Assembly (NCBI GenBank): GCA_018240245.1
Contig: JAFEGD010000007.1
Span: forward strand, 1-51,475
From: Spirochaetota bacterium
Lineage (GTDB): Bacteria; Spirochaetota; Leptospiria; Turneriellales; Turneriellaceae
Length of the DNA stretch: 51,475 bases
Direction: 5' to 3'
This document shows, in pieces, positions 25,429 through 32,462 of this stretch. A program made the translations under genes and the position numbers. Numbering within the stretch: position 1 is the stretch's first letter; every line of letters starts with the position of its first letter. The notes under the pieces were generated by a model. It saw only the letters and a list, made by a program, of their open reading frames with translations. It was not told where the DNA came from and did no database searches.

Positions 25429-25656
25429 ATGATGAAGTTTACATTCTGTCTGTGCGTCATTCTCTGCGCGGGTGCTATGACGTCGGTGTTCGCGAATAAA
25501 AACAAAAATCGCGCCACCGCTGCTTCACAGCGAGCGTCCAAAGATGGGCAAATCAAGAAAGAGCGCCAACGCCTCAACCAATATAGTCCACATCAAGGGG
25601 CAAACAAGCCAAAGAAGGCGAACGAGAAAAACGAAAATTCCAAAGCAAAAGAATAA
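25429..25656 (+). CDS. Small exported Lys/Asn-rich protein
   Basis: 75 residues: signal peptide (MMKFTFCLCVILCAGAMTSVFA, cut after VFA) followed by ~53 residues rich in Lys, Asn and Gln with no hydrophobic core (QRLNQYSPHQGANKPKKANE), likely disordered. AGGAGG lies 7 bp before ATG and a terminator follows directly. It resembles the gene at 18363 in design, though not in sequence. It stands alone before the nitric oxide operon. Function unknown. Confidence 0.72.
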   Translation: MMKFTFCLCVILCAGAMTSVFANKNKNRATAASQRASKDGQIKKERQRLNQYSPHQGANKPKKANEKNENSKAKE

Positions 25657-25665
25657 ACGCATACG

Positions 25666-25715
25666 CCATTAGCATGGAGATTCACGAATGAATTTACCAT
25701 GCTAATGGTTTTTTT
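25666..25715 (+). terminator. Intrinsic terminator
   Basis: CCATTAGCATGG (25666-25677) pairs exactly with CCATGCTAATGG (25697-25708), followed by seven Ts (25709-25715). It ends the small Lys/Asn-rich gene and separates it from the oxidase operon. Confidence 0.9.
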
Positions 25716-25895
25716 GGCCTAAGCAAAACTAGTTCAATTCTTTCGAAAGCATCGTCAGCGGCATAAGCTCAGCGCCACTTCGAAAAAAATCCCTGAATAA
25801 TCCTGAATTCACGTGGGTGACTATGCAGCAAAAAACCGCGTCAACGAGTTCTCGCATAATCACGTGGGTCAGGCTAATAAAAAGATTGCTGGATT

Positions 25896-25909
25896 TTGAT
25901 ATACATCAA
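25896..25909. promoter_or_regulatory. FNR/DNR box before the NO reductase-like operon
   Basis: TTGATATACATCAA is a perfect match to TTGAT-N4-ATCAA. Its centre (25902.5) is 41.5 bp before a predicted transcription start at ~25944, with TATCAA (25931-25936) as a possible -10. This is the class II activator position. Confidence 0.82.
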
Positions 25910-25968
25910 TGCGAAACTCTTTGATATGGTTATCAATCCGCAAGATTCTATTTGTTAAGGAGGGGGCA

Positions 25969-26205
25969 ATGCAAGAAGCGCAGACATTTAATAAGACATT
26001 GGGCCAGAAGATTTTCGACAATATCTGGTTCTTATTGTTTATCGGCATGGCGTTTCCGGGAGTTTTCTATCTCGGATGGGGACTTATGGAGATTTTTGTC
26101 TTCAACAACACCAAGCTGACTGATTACTTGAAGAAGAGTAACCAAACCTATTTGATTCAGGTCGAGCAACCCAAGGCTGACTCGGCTACGAGTGGCAAAA
26201 AATAA
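25969..26205 (+). CDS. Small membrane protein, first gene of the oxidase operon
   Basis: 78 residues from ATG 25969 (MQEAQTFNKTL), with one membrane segment (FDNIWFLLFIGMAFPGVFYLGWG). A strong Shine-Dalgarno AAGGAGGGGG supports this start over the upstream frame start at 25909, which would lie inside the DNR box. It is 9 bp from the CuA subunit gene. It may be a small structural subunit of the oxidase complex. No family recognised. Confidence 0.7.
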   Translation: MQEAQTFNKTLGQKIFDNIWFLLFIGMAFPGVFYLGWGLMEIFVFNNTKLTDYLKKSNQTYLIQVEQPKADSATSGKK

Positions 26206-26214
26206 GGAGTAACT

Positions 26215-26814
26215 ATGCCTATAGAAACACCAAAAAAAAACTGGTGGGAGCCTTTTAATCGCGAAGAGAAAATTTGGCTCTATATCTCGATTGCTTGGGG
26301 TATCGTCATGTTCGTCATGATGCCGCTCGGGCACTTCTGGAACCAGAACGTTTCTTCGGAAACTTACAAGACAAAACCCGAAGAATACAGTCAGATTATC
26401 CAAAAGTTTATCGGCAAATACCAGCGCAAAGACGCCACGGGACAACTCGTGACGCATAACGGCAAACCCGGCGGAATCCCCGTTGTCGAAGCCCCGACGA
26501 AAGAACAAGGCGATGCGTTTCTTGTCGCACAGGCATGGCAATTTCGCCCCGCGTTAGTGCTCAAGAATAACAAGACATATCGCATTCACATGTCTTCGCT
26601 CGACTTTCAGCACGGCTTTTCGCTGCAACCGCAGAACCTGAACCTACAGATTTTGCCCGATTACAGCTTCGTCATCACTTTCAAGCCTAACGAGGTCTTC
26701 AAAGCGGGCGAAAAGAGTAAATCGTTCTATCTGGTGTGTAACGAGTACTGCATGTTTGCGAATAAGACCAGCGGCCACGACAGTATGGTCGGGCAAATCA
26801 TAGTGGAGGAATAA
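26215..26814 (+). CDS. Heme-copper oxidase subunit II with CuA site
   Basis: 199 residues with one N-terminal membrane anchor (IWLYISIAWGIVMFVMMPLGHF) and a cupredoxin domain. CuA ligands are visible: His in MSSLDFQHGFSLQ and C-N-E-Y-C...H-D-S-M in the segment LVCNEYCMFANKTSGHDSM. The usual spacing CxExCxxxHxxM is extended: eight residues, not three, lie between the second Cys and the His. The CuA centre takes electrons from a donor such as a cytochrome c or cupredoxin and passes them to subunit I. The gene ends 1 bp before the catalytic subunit starts. Confidence 0.88.
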   Translation: MPIETPKKNWWEPFNREEKIWLYISIAWGIVMFVMMPLGHFWNQNVSSETYKTKPEEYSQIIQKFIGKYQRKDATGQLVTHNGKPGGIPVVEAPTKEQGDAFLVAQAWQFRPALVLKNNKTYRIHMSSLDFQHGFSLQPQNLNLQILPDYSFVITFKPNEVFKAGEKSKSFYLVCNEYCMFANKTSGHDSMVGQIIVEE

Positions 26815-26815
26815 C

Positions 26816-28447
26816 ATGAGTTTAGCGAATATAACGAACCAGTTTAGAACCTGCCCGACAACCGGACTACACGTCCACCTGCCGGCGCAGCGACTCATCT
26901 GGGCAAACGCCGTTTCAGCGGTGGTCTTTCTTTTACTCGGCGGTGTGCTCGCGCTTCTGATTGCGCTAACACGCTGGCCTGCGGTACACTTGTTGCCGCA
27001 AGATTTATTCTACCGATTCATTACCGCGCACGGCATGACAATGCTCGTGTTCTGGATTGTGTTCTTCGAGATGGCGGGCGTCATTTTTGCCGCACAAACC
27101 ATCTTGGGCTCGCGCTTTCCGGCGATTAAGTTCGGTTGGTTTAACTATATCCTGATGATTACGGGCGCCGTCATGGCCGAGATAATTGTGTTCATGGGCA
27201 AGGCGGATGTCATGTTTACCGCATACCCTCCGCTCAAGGCGCATCCGCTTTTTTATCTGGGGATTATCCTCTTTGCTGTGGGGGCACTCCTCTATTGCTT
27301 TCAATTTCTCTATGCGTTGGTTATCGCCAAAAGAGAAGGATGGCATAAAGGTAGTCTACCGCTCTTCACGTTCGGTATCTTGGTTGCTGTCATCATTACA
27401 ATCTTTACCCTCGTGTCGGGCGCGGCGGCGTTTATCCCCGCGTTTATCTGGAGCTTAGGCGACATGGTGACAACACACCCGCAAGATATCCCGGGCATCC
27501 TCTTGCCTCTCACAAAATGGACGGCGAATTTGATTCCGACCGTCGACCCCGAATACTATCGCATTACGTTCTGGGGCTTCGGCCACTCGGCGCAACAGCT
27601 CAACCTCGCGGCGATGGTATCGATTTGGTATCTCTTGGCGCACTTGACGACAGGCGCAAAGCCGGTGAACCAAAAGATGTGCCGTTGGGCGTTTGTACTC
27701 TATCTTTTGGGCATTAACTTGGGTTCGATTCACCATAACCTCGTCGACCCCGGTCTTTCGTCGACGTATCGTATCTTTAATACGAGCTATCTGTTCTACG
27801 CCGCGACGATCGGTTCGATGATCCATGCGTTCTCGATTCCCGCTGCGGTTGAAACCGCACAACGTGCGAAAGGCTTTAGTAAAGGTCTTTTCCAATGGCT
27901 CGTCAAAGCGCCATGGGGAGAGCCCGGTTTTTCCGGTATGGCAATCTCGCTCGTGATTTTCGGTTTCTTCGGCGGTGTAACCGGAATCATTCTTTCGGTA
28001 GAGCAGCTCAACATGCTTTCGCATAATAACCTGCGCGTACCGGGGCATTTTCACATGACCGTTGTCGGCGGTACTTCGCTTGCGTTTATGGCTCTCACCT
28101 ATTATGTAATCCCCCTTGTGCTGCAACGCCAGCTCATCGGTAAAACCATCGCGAAATTTCAGCCGTACGTATTCGGTATCGGCCTCATGATGTTCACGAC
28201 GGGCATGCACTTTGCCGGTGTGATGGGCGCACCACGCCGCCATTGGGATGTGACGTTCAGCAACGCGGTGATTCAAGTGCCGTTCGACGCAGCGATGTAT
28301 TCGATGCTCGCTCTCGTGGGTATCGGTGCGATTGCGGCGTTCACGGGTCTATTGATGTTTATCTACGTTGCGGTGATGTCGGTATTCTTCGGTAAAAAAA
28401 TTCCGTCGAAGATCGAGCCTTATGCACCCGCATTCGCAAAAAATTAG
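26816..28447 (+). CDS. Heme-copper oxidase subunit I, probable non-classical nitric oxide reductase
   Basis: 543 residues, 12 or so membrane segments. Ligands: His72 (ITAHGMT) and His413 for low-spin heme, His411 for the active-site heme (VPGHFH), His257, His306 and His307 for CuB (FGHSAQQ; GSIHHNLVDPG). O2-reducing oxidases have HPEVY or HPVVY here with a cross-linked Tyr; this protein has H257-S-A-Q-Q261, so the Tyr is Gln. Classical NorB also lacks Tyr, but NorB has HxxxE. The pattern, the CuA subunit and the nirK/nnrS/DNR context together suggest an eNOR- or sNOR-like nitric oxide reductase, though an unusual O2 reductase is not excluded. Confidence 0.85.
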   Translation: MSLANITNQFRTCPTTGLHVHLPAQRLIWANAVSAVVFLLLGGVLALLIALTRWPAVHLLPQDLFYRFITAHGMTMLVFWIVFFEMAGVIFAAQTILGSRFPAIKFGWFNYILMITGAVMAEIIVFMGKADVMFTAYPPLKAHPLFYLGIILFAVGALLYCFQFLYALVIAKREGWHKGSLPLFTFGILVAVIITIFTLVSGAAAFIPAFIWSLGDMVTTHPQDIPGILLPLTKWTANLIPTVDPEYYRITFWGFGHSAQQLNLAAMVSIWYLLAHLTTGAKPVNQKMCRWAFVLYLLGINLGSIHHNLVDPGLSSTYRIFNTSYLFYAATIGSMIHAFSIPAAVETAQRAKGFSKGLFQWLVKAPWGEPGFSGMAISLVIFGFFGGVTGIILSVEQLNMLSHNNLRVPGHFHMTVVGGTSLAFMALTYYVIPLVLQRQLIGKTIAKFQPYVFGIGLMMFTTGMHFAGVMGAPRRHWDVTFSNAVIQVPFDAAMYSMLALVGIGAIAAFTGLLMFIYVAVMSVFFGKKIPSKIEPYAPAFAKN

Positions 28448-28453
28448 ATTATG

Positions 28454-28475
28454 TTTGGGGGGCTTTCCCCCCAAA
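28454..28475 (+). other. Intercistronic hairpin before the small oxidase subunit
   Basis: TTTGGGGGG (28454-28462) pairs with CCCCCCAAA (28467-28475) around CTTT. There is no T-run, so it is not an intrinsic terminator. It may protect or process the operon mRNA. Confidence 0.6.
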
Positions 28476-28495
28476 ACAAACAACAGGAGGAGATC

Positions 28496-28654
28496 ATGAG
28501 TAATAACAACAATCCTGGTTCTGCGCAGCAGAGCCAAAAAGAGAAAATGCACGCGCCGGGCAGCTTTGTGCTCGCGTTGATTTTTCTCGGCTGGTTTATG
28601 GTCGTCTATTTTACACAGTGGCTTGCGTTGAGCAAGAACTGGACTGTGTATTGA
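28496..28654 (+). CDS. Small single-span membrane subunit
   Basis: 52 residues from ATG 28496, with AGGAGGAG as Shine-Dalgarno. One membrane helix (GSFVLALIFLGWFMVVYFTQWLAL) and a hydrophilic N-terminus. Position right after subunit I is like that of the small subunit IIa of ba3-type oxidases, which completes the missing helix of a one-span subunit II. Role inferred from position. It is flanked by hairpins on both sides. Confidence 0.7.
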   Translation: MSNNNNPGSAQQSQKEKMHAPGSFVLALIFLGWFMVVYFTQWLALSKNWTVY

Positions 28655-28661
28655 TCGAATA

Positions 28662-28682
28662 AAAGGGGGCATAGCCCCCTTT
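28662..28682 (+). other. Intercistronic hairpin after the small oxidase subunit
   Basis: AAAGGGGGC (28662-28670) pairs exactly with GCCCCCTTT (28674-28682). The T-run after it is only part of the stem, so termination would be weak. It may lower expression of the downstream genes relative to the oxidase core. Confidence 0.6.
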
Positions 28683-28692
28683 CAATAAAAAT

Positions 28693-30843
28693 ATGAAATT
28701 TCGAAACTCAATTTTTCAATACTTTTTATCCTTCTTTCAACGCGCCGATGCGGCCTTTAACCAAGTCTTCGGCGAAAAAGGAAATTTTCTCTATTACCTC
28801 GGTTCTTTACCGATTATTTTGCTTTTTGTGTTGCTCTTCACCGGGCTATTCATGTTCATTTATTACAATATGTCGGCGGGGCAGAGTTACGAATCGGTCA
28901 AGTACATGACCGAAAGCGCACTCTTCGGTCGCTTTGTTCGCAATTTACACCGCTATGCCGCCGACGCGATGATGTTCTTCGTCATCTTGCACATGGCGCG
29001 TATGCTCTTTGAAGAAAAGTTTCAAAACCACCGCGCGCTCGCGTGGGTGACAGGTCTCATCATATTGGCGCTGATGCTCGTGCAGGGTGTCACGGGCTAT
29101 ATCTTACCGCTCGACAGCAATGCGCGGTACGTGATGGAGAAAACGTCGGAGCTACTCGCAGGCCTCAAGGTCTTCGGCGATACGCTACCGCGCTCGTTTT
29201 CGTCGCCCGCCCTGCTCGGCAAATGGATCATGTGGGTGATAATGATTATCCACTTTGCAATTCCGCTATTTTTTATTGTACTTTTATTCTTGCACGTTCT
29301 GCGCGTATCGCGCGCGAAGATTTTTCCTCCGCGAAAAATTACGTATAGTTTTTTGGGGATGCTCGCGCTCTTCACGCTTATATTTCCGATTCAAATGGTC
29401 GGCAAAGCAGAGGCCGAAAAAGTCGCCGAGCTCGTGCAACCCGACTGGTTCTATTTGTTTTTTGCTGCGGTGTTCGATTCGCGGCACGGTTGGATTATTT
29501 GGAGTGCCATGGCGGCAACGTATCTCTTATTGCTTTTTCTCCCGAAAATTCTCAAGAAGCGCGAGATCTTGAAGGCGGTCGTCGATGCCGACAAGTGTAC
29601 GGGTTGCGGTCTCTGCGCCGTCGATTGCCCTTATGAGGCGATGACGATGATCGAGCGCAAAGACGAGTCGCGCTTCAAGCATCTTGTCGAAATCGACACG
29701 GCGCTTTGTGCGGGTTGCGGCGTCTGTTCGGGGTCGTGCAATTGGGATGCACTTACGTATCCCAACCCCGGTGCAGCCGAGAAAGAAATCGATTGGTCGC
29801 CAGCACAAGGTAAATGGGTGGCGCTCTTTTGCCAAGGGCGCGCGCATTCGCTGGGCATGCAAGCGGTGGCCGAACCGCTGCGCGAATTTGCTCCCGGCGC
29901 GGTTGCGCACGTCATGCCGTGTACGGGCAAGCTCGGCGCGAGTATGACAGAAAAAATTCGCGCGGGCGGGGCCAAGGGCATTGTCGTCGGTGCGTGCGCG
30001 AACGGCGACTGTTGGTACCGAGAGGGCAATAAATGGTTGCAAGAACGTATCGCGGCAAATCGTAAGCCGGTGTTTCGCAAGACGCCGCCGGAGTTTCCGC
30101 TGATCGGCGTCCGTTTTACTTCAGTGCAAAAAAAAGACGCACAAAAGGCAATCCTCGAAATTATCGAGAAGCAAACCCTGAATGGCAAGTCATTGCCGAC
30201 GCGCTTTTTTGCGATGCTGAAGCCTTCGACATGGGCGCATTCGTTCGCGATGAGTACGGTATTTTTTGCGCTCACGGTGTGGGTATTTTTCTTAGGCGCT
30301 TCGGGACGTTTTGGCGCGCTCAAGGCCGACAGCTCGCAGGCGATGTTGCGTCTCGACTTCTTTTATCAGACGCTCGAAGAAACGTGCTCGCCCGATAAAA
30401 TTCCACCGGGTGCCGAAAAAGCAGAGCTTGATCGTATCGCGGGGCTGATTAAGCTCGACCAACTCACGCCCGATGCGCGCGAAAATCTATTGAGGCAAGC
30501 GCGCGAAGGCGTTGCCGGTAAGTATTGTAGCCGCGCGCGCCGCTTGCTCGATATTATCGTCAAGGTCGACGGCAAAGAACTCGCACGACGCACGTTCAAT
30601 CCGTCGGGGTTGCACAACGACGGTATTACTTACGTGCTCATGAAAGAAGCGACGACACCGGGCCAGCATGCGATTGCGGTCGAGGCGCACGAGAAAGATT
30701 CGGCGTCGCACGGACGCAGCGTAGTTTTCAGCGAAACGCTATCGTTTGCGGGCGGCGAAGTGAAGTTGCTCGACTATAACCCGAATACGGCGAAGTTCTA
30801 TTGGCGCACGACTATCGATAGCACAGCAGGGGGGTCAAAATGA
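28693..30843 (+). CDS. Cytochrome b / 2x[4Fe-4S] ferredoxin / MvhD-like fusion protein
   Basis: 716 residues in four parts. 1-290: cytochrome b6-like membrane domain with heme pairs H86/H100 and H187/H201 and motif GVTGYILPLDSNA. ~300-355: two ferredoxin motifs, CTGCGLCAVDC (from 302) and CAGCGVCSGSC (from 339). ~370-485: MvhD/hydrogenase Fe-S subunit-like domain with cysteines C380, C410, C435 and C440 (ALFCQGRAHSLGM, HVMPCTGKLG, VGACANGDCWYREGN). ~505-716: one membrane span and a periplasmic beta-rich tail. It could carry electrons from quinol or a cytoplasmic donor to the oxidase, or the reverse. No bifurcating flavin domain is present. The gene is directly downstream of the oxidase and overlaps the next gene (ATGA). 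Confidence 0.85.
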   Translation: MKFRNSIFQYFLSFFQRADAAFNQVFGEKGNFLYYLGSLPIILLFVLLFTGLFMFIYYNMSAGQSYESVKYMTESALFGRFVRNLHRYAADAMMFFVILHMARMLFEEKFQNHRALAWVTGLIILALMLVQGVTGYILPLDSNARYVMEKTSELLAGLKVFGDTLPRSFSSPALLGKWIMWVIMIIHFAIPLFFIVLLFLHVLRVSRAKIFPPRKITYSFLGMLALFTLIFPIQMVGKAEAEKVAELVQPDWFYLFFAAVFDSRHGWIIWSAMAATYLLLLFLPKILKKREILKAVVDADKCTGCGLCAVDCPYEAMTMIERKDESRFKHLVEIDTALCAGCGVCSGSCNWDALTYPNPGAAEKEIDWSPAQGKWVALFCQGRAHSLGMQAVAEPLREFAPGAVAHVMPCTGKLGASMTEKIRAGGAKGIVVGACANGDCWYREGNKWLQERIAANRKPVFRKTPPEFPLIGVRFTSVQKKDAQKAILEIIEKQTLNGKSLPTRFFAMLKPSTWAHSFAMSTVFFALTVWVFFLGASGRFGALKADSSQAMLRLDFFYQTLEETCSPDKIPPGAEKAELDRIAGLIKLDQLTPDARENLLRQAREGVAGKYCSRARRLLDIIVKVDGKELARRTFNPSGLHNDGITYVLMKEATTPGQHAIAVEAHEKDSASHGRSVVFSETLSFAGGEVKLLDYNPNTAKFYWRTTIDSTAGGSK

Positions 30844-31517
30844 GATGTCGCGCAAGAATCTCGCTGATCGTCTTTTCAGCTCTCTACGTAACGTGCGCAC
30901 CGCCGAGCGAGAAGGCATACGAAAAAAGTTTTGCACTGCGCGCGGCGCGCGAACTCGATAGCATCGGCGACGACGAAACCGCTTTGTATTATCTTTTGCG
31001 CGCGAAAGGCGAAGCGGCGGCAAAAGTCGAAGCCGAGAATTTCTTGCGACTACTCGCCGAGCGCAAGACGCGCGCGAGCGGCTGCATCGAAGATAAGAAA
31101 GCCGATCTCGCAATTAACCAATACCCGCGCATTCGACACAAGCACCTTTTTCAAATGGGGTTGTGCCTCGAAGCGTTGGGCGACACGAAGCGCGCACTCA
31201 ATTTTTATAATTTATCCGAGACGGCGAGCTCGAAGCAACCGCAACTTTTTATTCGCCGCGCGTTACTCGAAGAACGATTAGGCGATAATACGGCGGCAGC
31301 GCGCGACTTCGCGCGAGCGCTCGCACTGAATCCGCAGTACCCGCCCGCGTTGCTCTCGCAAATTTTATTTCACTTAAGGCGAGGCAATAGCGCCGACGCC
31401 GAGGCGTTGTTAAAACCGCTCGCAGAAACGAAGGCGACGTACGCAGAGATTGCAAACGATGTGCGCGTACACCGCGCCGAAGTTGTTGCAATATGGGGTA
31501 AGACACATGGCAAATAA
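30840..31517 (+). CDS. TPR-like lipoprotein in the oxidase operon
   Basis: 225 residues with a lipoprotein signal (LYVTC, Cys19). The mature part has helix pairs of TPR type: KHLFQMGLCLEALGDTKRALNFYNLS, RRALLEERLGDNTAAARDFARALALNPQYPPAL (in parts: LLEERLGDNTAAARDFA, LALNPQYPPAL). Such proteins usually act as assembly scaffolds. It overlaps the preceding gene by 4 bp and the following SCO gene by 11 bp, so it is translated with them and may help assemble the complex. Confidence 0.72.
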   Translation: MRCRARISLIVFSALYVTCAPPSEKAYEKSFALRAARELDSIGDDETALYYLLRAKGEAAAKVEAENFLRLLAERKTRASGCIEDKKADLAINQYPRIRHKHLFQMGLCLEALGDTKRALNFYNLSETASSKQPQLFIRRALLEERLGDNTAAARDFARALALNPQYPPALLSQILFHLRRGNSADAEALLKPLAETKATYAEIANDVRVHRAEVVAIWGKTHGK

Positions 31518-32133
31518 TAAAAAGCGGCTGTGGTTTTTGCGCGGTATTGCCATTCTGCTCATGCTCGCATCGGGCTATATCGCGTGGTATACAATCGCGA
31601 AAGGTACGCCGCGCGATTTTTGGCAAGATCACCTCAATCGCAAACGCGGCAATCTACAGAATATCGCTGGCACGTTTACCGACCAAGACGGCAAACAAGT
31701 GACGCTCAAGAATTTTGCCGATAAAAACATTATCGCGACGTTCGTTTTCAAAGATTGTAATATGTCGTGCCCGATTATCATGAACGATTTGCGACTCTTT
31801 GAAAAAAATGCGCCCGACTTTGCGCGCTCGGGAAATTTTTTGATCTTCACTTTTGAAGACCACCGCAAAAACCCCGAAGAGTTGCGCGAATTCTTGAAAA
31901 AATATCGTATCGAGGGCGATCATTGGCGCGTTTTGACAGCCGACGCGGCGACAATACGCAAGTTGGCCGACACGTTCGAATTGCAGTATAATAAAGGCGA
32001 GGCGGGCAATTATATTTATGCGCACAGCAACGTTTTCATCGTCGCCGACAAGAACGGCGTCGTGCGTCGCGAGTTTCGCGGTATCGAGAACAATAAGGCG
32101 AAATTTTTCGAAGAGGTGAGAAAATTTTTGTGA
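31507..32133 (+). CDS. SCO1/SenC family copper chaperone
   Basis: 208 residues. N-terminal membrane anchor (FLRGIAILLMLASGYIAW), then the SCO thioredoxin fold with the copper motif C84-N-M-S-C88-P and His173 in YAHSNVFIV. SCO proteins deliver copper to CuA sites; the CuA subunit is in the same operon. The frame is open from 31450, but ATG 31507 gives the membrane anchor directly and is chosen. Confidence 0.9.
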   Translation: MANNKKRLWFLRGIAILLMLASGYIAWYTIAKGTPRDFWQDHLNRKRGNLQNIAGTFTDQDGKQVTLKNFADKNIIATFVFKDCNMSCPIIMNDLRLFEKNAPDFARSGNFLIFTFEDHRKNPEELREFLKKYRIEGDHWRVLTADAATIRKLADTFELQYNKGEAGNYIYAHSNVFIVADKNGVVRREFRGIENNKAKFFEEVRKFL

Positions 32134-32462
32134 TTAAGCAGTATAAGGGCACATTTCTTTTTTTGCTGTTGGGGTTGTGGGGGCTTTCTGCGGCGAACGG
32201 CGTCAAAGATTTTTGGTTCGAGATGCGCGCAAAGTCGACCGGCGAGATCATCAGCTATGCCTCGCTGCAAGAATTTTGCGGCTGGACGGGCGATAAGAAA
32301 ATCGGCGAAACCGATTTCGAATATGCGCTGCGCCGTGTGCGCAATATGTTCTCGGCGATTATGGCGATGAGTTTTTTATCGGTACTCTTGTTTGGAGCTA
32401 TCTTCGGTTCGATATTCGGCGTCTTTTATTGGGCTGGCGCATTTAAGGATGAAGAAATATGA
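32130..32462 (+). CDS. Hypothetical membrane protein
   Basis: 110 residues from GTG 32130, overlapping the SCO stop (GTGA). Two membrane segments: FLFLLLGLWGLSAANGV and MAMSFLSVLLFGAIFGSIFGVFYW, with a loop of about 50 residues between them. No family recognised. Its position between the SCO gene and the c-heme protein gene, with 4 bp overlaps on both sides, suggests a part in assembly or electron transfer. Confidence 0.65.
   Translation: MIKQYKGTFLFLLLGLWGLSAANGVKDFWFEMRAKSTGEIISYASLQEFCGWTGDKKIGETDFEYALRRVRNMFSAIMAMSFLSVLLFGAIFGSIFGVFYWAGAFKDEEI

Larger units (their letters stand above)
25657..25968. other. 312 bp control region before the oxidase operon
   Basis: It holds the terminator of the preceding gene (25666-25715), two direct copies of TCACGTGGGT (25809-25818 and 25860-25869, 51 bp apart), the FNR/DNR box at 25896-25909, a possible -10 TATCAA (25931-25936) and the Shine-Dalgarno AAGGAGGGGG (25957-25966) of the first gene. 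No gene is seen between the terminator and 25969. Confidence 0.7.

Noticed and set aside
25921-25936. TTGAT-N6-ATCAA as a second box before the oxidase operon
   Set aside because: The spacing of six is wrong and the right half overlaps the probable -10.
26816-28447. Calling subunit I an ordinary cytochrome c oxidase (coxA)
   Set aside because: The catalytic Tyr is replaced by Gln and the genomic setting is nitrogen-oxide metabolism, so the plain oxidase name would mislead.
26816-28447. Calling subunit I classical NorB (cNOR or qNOR)
   Set aside because: It lacks the HxxxE pattern at the first CuB ligand and is paired with a CuA subunit, not with NorC or a fused cytochrome domain.
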